Source of the DNA: Solicoccozyma terricola
Taxonomy: Eukaryota; Basidiomycota; Tremellomycetes; Filobasidiales; Piskurozymaceae
Assembly: GCA_001600875.1 (NCBI GenBank)
Contig: BCLD01000013.1
Span: 160,326 to 224,325, forward strand
Length of the DNA: 64,000 bases
Direction: 5' to 3'
In this document: in pieces, positions 58,257 through 64,000 of the stretch
Position numbering within the stretch: position 1 is the stretch's first letter
Layout of the letters: every line of letters starts with the position of its first letter
Program-made: the position numbers and the translations under genes
The notes under the pieces: model-generated
The model's database searches: none
The model's input: the letters and a program-made list of their open reading frames with translations, nothing else
Told to the model about the DNA's origin: nothing

Positions 58257-59605
58257 ATGTCGTCCCTCCGTCTCCAATCATTCTCCGGTCCTCTGCCCAA
58301 GGACGAGCCGTACGTCCTCGCTTCAGATGAGGGAGAGACCATCACCCTCATCGGATCTGGATCCATCATGCGATACCTCACTACCGGTCAAGAGAGCGGC
58401 GATGCATTTGCCATCCTTCAAACTAGGGCGAGAGATGACGAGGCTGTTCCCGCGCAGTGAGTTTGGAGATCAGAGTGGCCAATTTGGCAGCCGAGCCCAA
58501 AAGATTCTTACACTCGTGGTCCTCTTCCCGATTCTCAGCTTCCATGCAAAAACTCACGATACCTTCCTGGTGACTCAGGGTAGTATCAAATTGTGGGCCA
58601 ACGACCAATGTCGTATCTTGTACCCCGGAGACTTCGGCTCGATCCCTCCTGTTAGTACCGACGCGTTGCTTGCTCTACCCCTGAGAATCAACCCGCTAAA
58701 ACTAGTGCTGGACACCCCAAACAGAACGTCGTACACGCCTTTCAAGTCCTCCAACCAGACTCCGAATTCTTCGGCATCATCGCTCCAGGCAGTTGGACCA
58801 AGTTTTTCGATTTCATCGGAGAACCACACATGGACAACCCAACGTACCCTGCCTCTGATCATCGACCTTTCCCCGTTCCCTTGTTTATCGAGGGCGTTAA
58901 GGCTGGGCATGATGTGAAGCCCGTAAGAGACTACAATTATCCAGAGGTCAATGGTCCGGTGGAGCCAGAGTGAGTGATAAGCTCGGAAGTACGGCATATC
59001 TTCATCTTAACGTCTGACTTTTGATCCTGCGTCAACCCTTTTTCAGATCCGAGATTCCATCCGGTCTCGAACCATATTACCTCCGCCATGGAATGGGACC
59101 CAAATACTTTATCAACTCTCAATCCTGTTCACCTCTGATCACGACCGCCCAAGCTTTCGAAGGTCGTTTCGCTCTATCCGTCATCGCCGGTCTCGGACCA
59201 ATCGAGACGTATTCCAAATTCAAGGCTGCGAAATCGGTTTCAGAGTCATCTCCATTCGGAGGGAATAAAGTCAAGTTATCAAAAACTCACTCTCTTTGTC
59301 GTATCATCGAGGGGAAAATCGAATTCGCGTTATCTCGAGGTGTAGATGGACAAGAAGAAACTGAACTTCTCACTGCTGGTGAATCCATTCTCATTCCTGC
59401 TGGTGTACCATTCAGATACAACATCACATCGGCATACGGGAAATTCTACGTCTTTTCAGGAAAAGGAGGTGGTCTTGAGGAGGTTTTCATCGGTGCAGGT
59501 AGGAAAGCAGAGAAGGGAGAAGTAGTGGGTGATGTTGTGGAGAAGACCGTTGGGTTGGATAAGGTCAAGGAGGCGTTGAAGAAGGTGGACGGAGAGATCG
59601 TTTGA
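58257..59605 (+). CDS. Bicupin dioxygenase (quercetin 2,3-dioxygenase-like)
   Basis: Probable metal-dependent dioxygenase of two cupin domains. Cupin 1: LASDEGETITLIGSGSIMRY, then the metal motif HFHAKTHDTFLVTQG, YPGDFGSIPP and NVVHAFQVLQPDSEFF. This supplies three His ligands; the usual Glu position is Asp (HxHx4D). Cupin 2: THSLCRIIEGKIEFALSRG, ESILIPAGVPFRYNI and YGKFYVFSGKGGG lack an HxH, as often seen when only the first cupin binds metal. The linker carries GLEPYYLRHGMGPKYFINSQ, similar to fungal quercetinases. Four exons; ATG 58257 opens MSSLRLQSFSGPLPKDEPYV. There is no secretion signal, unlike Aspergillus quercetinase, so it is likely intracellular. The substrate is not certain. Confidence 0.82.
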
Positions 59606-60276
59606 GTTGGTTGCATATGTCGTGTATCTGCTTTAGACCAAGGCATGCTTGATTTGATACTGCTGTGTCCTCCGACGTGATTTGTTCGGCGGTATGTTGT
59701 GTCCCTAGCCAACAAACGCTAGCGCAGGTTGTTTGCACAGGCTTAGCTCCGTGATCTAGGCGCCAGCAAGGATCTGTGGAATGATCGAGGTAGCCCTTTC
59801 GGACTATCTGAAGTCGCTGCTCAAAGACGACGGATGTATGTCAAGCATGGTAATGGAGGGACTTCCACCGCTTCAACATTTAGAAGAGGCTGCATAATGA
59901 CGACTTGAGGCGATGGCTCGTTTCCTCGGTCAACCGAGCTCATACAAGGCTTGCACCCCAGTTTCGCCACAAGGTGAGACATACATTGGGTCAGCTTGAT
60001 GTTGCGCTGGATGAACACTGCCGCAGGTGTACCACGGTCCTCTCTACCTATCCCTCGATTCACGCGACCCCTGTCCGCTGGTGCAGCCGTGTCCTCCGTC
60101 GCAGAGATTCATGATTCCGTCGACGGTCTCCTGAATTGCTTGGTGTGCCTTGTTACCATGAAACGCCACGTCGAAATACCTTATAACCCATGTTCACCGA
60201 AACTCCAGTTGGAAAACACTAGACAACACCAATCCTACCAGTACCACCAGTAGACATCACCAGATCTACCACCACT
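59606..60276. other. Intergenic region between bicupin and RTA1-like gene
   Basis: About 670 bases with only short unrelated open frames. The last part is the presumed promoter of the RTA1-like gene, with CACCAG repeats just before its ATG. No gene or RNA is supported. Confidence 0.45.
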
Positions 60277-62188
60277 ATGAGCAATTTATCCATCATCCCA
60301 GACCCTACACTCTGTAAGCGCCGTACGCAGGACTCGCCGGTGCGTGTCTTCGCACTGACCGCCACTCCGTCACCTTGTAGGCCATGAAACGTCGCTGTTG
60401 ACTGGCTGTAACATCGCGGTCGGCACCATTGGTTTGTACGATAGTATCATTGTACACCATTATTATGGCTACAACTCGTCTCAAGCTGCTGGATTCGCGT
60501 TCAGTATCCTCTTCGGCATATCTTTCTGTGAGCTGGCGCGGATATCCATTCTTTCTGGGCCTTTCTCGACTTGTAACGGTGCTAAAGGCTTGCTTTCTCA
60601 GTTCTTCACATCGCTCAAGGTATCTACTATCGGTTCTGGTGTGTATGGCTCTCCTGGGTCTTGGAGCTTTGAGTGAGCCGCACCGTCTGGCTATGTGCAA
60701 CAACATTAACTGATGAAATTGAAACTACTCCCTCCGAGCGGAAACGATCGGAGTGAGTCTCGCAACCTATCATCCTGGGAAAATGTAATCGCGCTCACAC
60801 CTCCTTTCGGTGTCGTCAACAGTGGATCGGAAGAGTATGGTCTGCCTACTCATTGAGATGGGATCCAACGCTTGGAGGGTTCTGGGACACCAACCGGGAT
60901 GCCTTTATGATGCAGTGAGTGAGAAGCACCTCAGAGTCGGGAAGACGACCTCAAATCTGATTTTTTTTGGGGAATTTCCCGTGGTACAGGATTTGTTGTT
61001 TGATGTGATTATGTTCCTTCCATATTTTTCGTATGGTACTACACTGACACACGTTACCCTTCTCAGCCTTGCACCTGCTTTCTTTGCTGGTGAGCAACTC
61101 GAAATTGTGCTCGAAATTGAGTCAGGTCTCACCGTCGCTCCCTCTCAGCATTCAATTATGTACTCCTCGGCATGTGGGTTATGGGCGGTACTTGCTCCTT
61201 GTATACTCACTGGATCTTAACCAGACCGTCATCCATACAGCGTTATCCATAGGACTACAAGCTACTCCCCTAGGTAGAATCAAATCCTCATCCTCGATTC
61301 CCTGTCCTTTGTTAACCCCGCACCTTGACAGCGGTCGTCTCCAACATTATTCTTCCTTCAATCCTCGTGGTTACACCGTGGTGTTTGTAGCTGGAGATAT
61401 ATTCAGTCTAGTTGTTCAAGCACTCGGAGGTGCAATGGCAGCCAGTGAATCAGAAGATCTGGTGAAAGCCAATAAAGGAGCTCGTGTGATGGTCGGTGGT
61501 GTTTTGATTCAAATGGGTACGTTCGTTCATACCATATATCCACTGCGATTAAACATCTGATAAATAAACCACGTATCATACTCTCAGTCGTCATGATCCT
61601 CTACACCTGTGTCATCATCGAAGTCATAGTCCGATTCATTTATGAAAATCAGACTTCGCGATCTATCAATCTAATCGGTTGGGCATCGCGCTGTTGCCTC
61701 GCGAAGAGGAACCAAGGTCGCGAACGAGAGATTCAGATGACGACCATTCCTCCTCTCGAGATTAAAGACGACTCGACTCCGTATGTTGAAGTCGCTGCCG
61801 ATGAACCCCTTCATGCTCAGATTACGAACAGGTTCCACGTCAAGATCCTGTTATAACTTAGGTTGCTGCTCGTTCACGACCTTACTCATTTTCATCAGGT
61901 AAGTAGGGGAAGAAACGTTGGTTGAATCATGGGATGGGAGATTCACATTGGATATCGCAGGTCGGTATTTCGATCGATCGAGGTTATACAATGGCTGGAG
62001 CGGTCCAATCGCCACGAATCAAAAGATGTTTATCGGTCTGGACGGCTTCCTCATGGTGAGTGGCGAATTTCGATGCCCTCCTGGGTTTCTTCGCTCAGGG
62101 CTGCACCTGACCACCAGAGCCTTTCAAACAGCTTTTCGCCGCATGGCTGTATAACATCTTCTACCCGACGCGGTTCCTACAATCCTGA
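60277..62188 (+). pseudogene. RTA1-family multi-span membrane protein gene, probably frameshifted
   Basis: RTA1/RSB1-type proteins are seven-span lipid-translocation or resistance proteins. Conserved segments appear in order: YYGYNSSQAAGFAFSILFGI, FFLHIAQGIYYRFW, MALLGLGALTETIGWIGRVW, DAFMMQICCLILAPAFFAAF, NYVLLGIGRLQHYSSFNPRG, YTVVFVAGDIFSLVVQALGG, FTTLLIFIRSVFRSIEVIQ and GWSGPIATNQKMFIGLDGFL, ending NIFYPTRFLQS. Getting the middle parts requires exons of 14 nt (60739-60752) and 15 nt (60990-61004). Even so, the frame slips at about 60640 (between YYRFW and MALLG), near 61850 (stop TAA after FHVKILL, before FTTLLIFIR), and near 61990 (between EVIQ and GWSG). No splice pair repairs these. Either the gene is decaying or the assembly has small errors here. 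The ends 60277 and 62188 assume the ancestral frame. Confidence 0.65.
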
Positions 62189-62549
62189 GACCGATATGCG
62201 GAGCTGGAACTTGGGTGCGCGGGCGTAGAGCGTGACGATCTTTTACCTGGGCTATGCCACGGCGTACCTTGATGGCCCACTTATACCAGCGAGTCGGCAC
62301 TCATAAAAGGAAGGTGTATCCAGACCACTAGAGACTTTATAATGCGTACTGTATACTAGGAATGCCGTGCTCTCCCGATACAGTCGATACTGGCATGCCT
62401 GGATATGAATTATTGATGTTACAAAAAACAACAGTACTCGCTACAGTTCCCATCACGTGTTCCGTTTGTTTACACGAAACGCGTACAGCTTGCTCAACCC
62501 TCAACCCAACTTTCCCTGGATCTCAATTTCAGCTTCAACAATATCAACG
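62189..62549. promoter_or_regulatory. Intergenic region upstream of EXO1
   Basis: 361 bases containing the 3' end of the RTA1-like gene and the EXO1 promoter and 5' UTR. No distinct element was recognised. Confidence 0.4.
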
Positions 62550-64000
62550 ATGGGTATCTCGGGTCTCCTTCCCTTCCTCAAAGAGATCCAAGTCCAGCGT
62601 AATGCCTCGGATTTCCACGGAAAGCGGTCAGCTGGTTGGGAATTTACGTGATAGCTGGAAACTTTTGACCTGACTTGTGATCGTCTTGTTTCATCCTACA
62701 GCTTAGCCATCGATGTTAGTCGGCAACGAAGGGTCGAAAGAGTTTGAATCTTGCTGATGATGATAATTATCACTTACTCAGGGATATGTATGGCTTCACA
62801 AGGGAGCATTCGGATGCGCAGAAGACCTCGTCAAGGGAATCAAGACTACCAAGTGAGTTCTCAGAGGCTTCCTTGGACTCTGGGGAGAGAATAATGCCAA
62901 TGTCCCACAATCTCGTTTTAGATTCGTCGACTACGCAATGCATCGTATTCGAATGCTCCGTCACTACGGTGTGGTACCGATGATGGTATTCGATGGTGGT
63001 CCGCTCCCTGCAAAAAAAGGTACCGAGGTGGAGAGAGCAAAGTGGGTGTTGGATTCTTATATGGCGGGAATGGGGGCTACGATTTGCTCAATGCTTCTCC
63101 TGACCCCCCCCGTAGGCGCCGCGAAGAGAGTCTCGCGAAAGCGAATGCCCTGGCTGCTCAAGGAAGATCAAAAGAAGCGAGAGACATTTACACGAAATGC
63201 GTTGATGTTACACCTGAGATGGCATATCAATTGATCAAGGTGAGTTTGTGAATTGGATACCGAGATGTCGTCGATTTTTGGCCATTCACTAATTAGGAGG
63301 TACGACCCCCCGTCACTCAAAAATCCTTCTAGGCTCTCCAAGCAGAAAACGTGGAATATATCGTCGCGCCGTATGAGGCAGACGCACAATTGACATTCCT
63401 TGAGCGTGAGGGAATCGTGGACGGAATCATTACGGAAGATTCGGATTTGTTGGTTTTTGGATGTCGAAAGGTGGGTTGCGGACGCTTATGAGGTTGGCTA
63501 GCTGGCTGGGGGACTGATTGATTTCACGATCTGTGATTTAAAAGGTCATCTATCGGCTCGACGGGAACGGCGCATGCATGTCTATTGACCGAGAGCGATT
63601 TGGGGCAGTAAAGAGTTTTAATCTGACAGGATGGACGGACACAGACTTTCGAAGGATGGCGGTGAGTGTTGGGATCAGATAAAAGGGGAGCTCATGGCGA
63701 TCGGTCAGACTGACTACGTGAACTTGCCATGTCAAGATTCTCGCTGGTTGCGACTACCTCGATAGCATCCCTGGTATCGGCATCAAGAAAGCTCATGCAC
63801 TACTGAGAAAGCACAAGACCGTCGAGAAGGTGAGGGCGACGGGTGTTCCACCGTGCAACCGATCCCCTACTGACCGCTTTCCTGCAGGTCGTCCTCAATA
63901 TTCGCCTCGAAGGCAACCTTCCCGTTCCTACCGACTACATACCTAATTTTCAACTCGCCGAGCTCGTCTTTCTGCACCAACGTGTGTATGATCCGAGGTT
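62550..64000 (+). CDS. EXO1: Exonuclease 1 (EXO1), 5' part, cut by the window end
   Basis: 5'-3' exonuclease/flap nuclease of the Rad2/FEN1 family, used in mismatch repair and double-strand-break resection in the nucleus. The N domain starts [14 protein letters not shown], then [20 protein letters not shown] and [20 protein letters not shown]. The I domain has [40 protein letters not shown] and [20 protein letters not shown]. All seven or so metal-binding acidic residues expected from the family appear in place. Exon 2 is only 13 nt (62702-62714) and codes most of LAID, including the catalytic Asp. WLHKGAFGC distinguishes EXO1 from FEN1 (Rad27). Translation continues past base 64000 in an open frame ([16 protein letters not shown]). 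Confidence 0.93.

Noticed and set aside
60429..60713. Reading the RTA1-like gene entirely in the frame containing MALLGLGAL
   Set aside because: That frame loses the conserved FFLHIAQGIYYRFW segment, which is clearly coded in the neighbouring frame; hence the frameshift call.
1..64000. Transposons, CRISPR arrays, prophage or defence islands
   Set aside because: No transposase, reverse transcriptase, terminal repeats or spaced direct repeats were seen; the gene content is ordinary eukaryotic housekeeping with a few accessory enzymes.

Overview
The window looks like a gene-dense stretch of a basidiomycete yeast genome, most probably a tremellomycete (Cryptococcus/Kwoniella-like). The reasons are: nearly every gene is cut by many short introns (about 50-120 nt, GTGAGT/GTAAGT donors, CTGAC/CTAAC-like branch sites, CAG/TAG acceptors); base composition is near 50% GC; there is a divergent H2A-H2B pair; the tRNA-Ser carries an intron; and the gene set is typical of the group (Rim23/PalC, IQGAP, PPWD1, U1A/U2B'', DUS3). 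The genus is inferred, since no search was possible. Ns next to homopolymers (about 7275-7303 and 9970) indicate a draft assembly.

Layout. 1-10.4 kb: a GATA factor (+), then three minus-strand genes: inositol monophosphatase, ceramide synthase (LAG1/LAC1 type) and the Golgi protein SYS1. This block is full of poly-G/poly-C tracts, most of them inside introns. 10.4-15.4 kb: a U1A/U2B''-type spliceosomal protein (+) faces tRNA-dihydrouridine synthase DUS3 (-). 15.7-31.6 kb, all plus strand: M1 aminopeptidase, class-3 lipase, bHLH factor, PalC/Rim23 BRO1 protein and the WD40-cyclophilin PPWD1. 32-44 kb: a giant IQGAP (cytokinesis scaffold) and a 1,364-residue low-complexity protein that I do not recognise. 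44.9-47.5 kb: divergent histones H2B/H2A with a mirrored promoter, then tRNA-Ser(AGA) with a 16-nt intron. 47.5-48.9 kb: no gene seen. 48.9-59.6 kb: J-domain protein (-), Na+/Ca2+ exchanger-like CCX protein (+), aldo-keto reductase (+), alpha/beta hydrolase (-) and bicupin dioxygenase (+). 60.3-64 kb: an RTA1-family membrane protein gene broken by frameshifts, and the 5' part of EXO1.

I found no mobile element, CRISPR array or dedicated new system. The most striking signal is in gene architecture. Micro-exons of 7-15 nt interrupt the most conserved motifs of several unrelated genes: M1 aminopeptidase (7 nt), inositol monophosphatase (10 and 15 nt), EXO1 (13 nt), RTA1 (14 and 15 nt), and the H2A first coding exon (14 nt). 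These exons are invisible to ORF-based annotation, and the proteins keep their catalytic motifs only if the exons are spliced in. The splice joins given here come from reading frames and family motifs. They have not been tested with RNA data.
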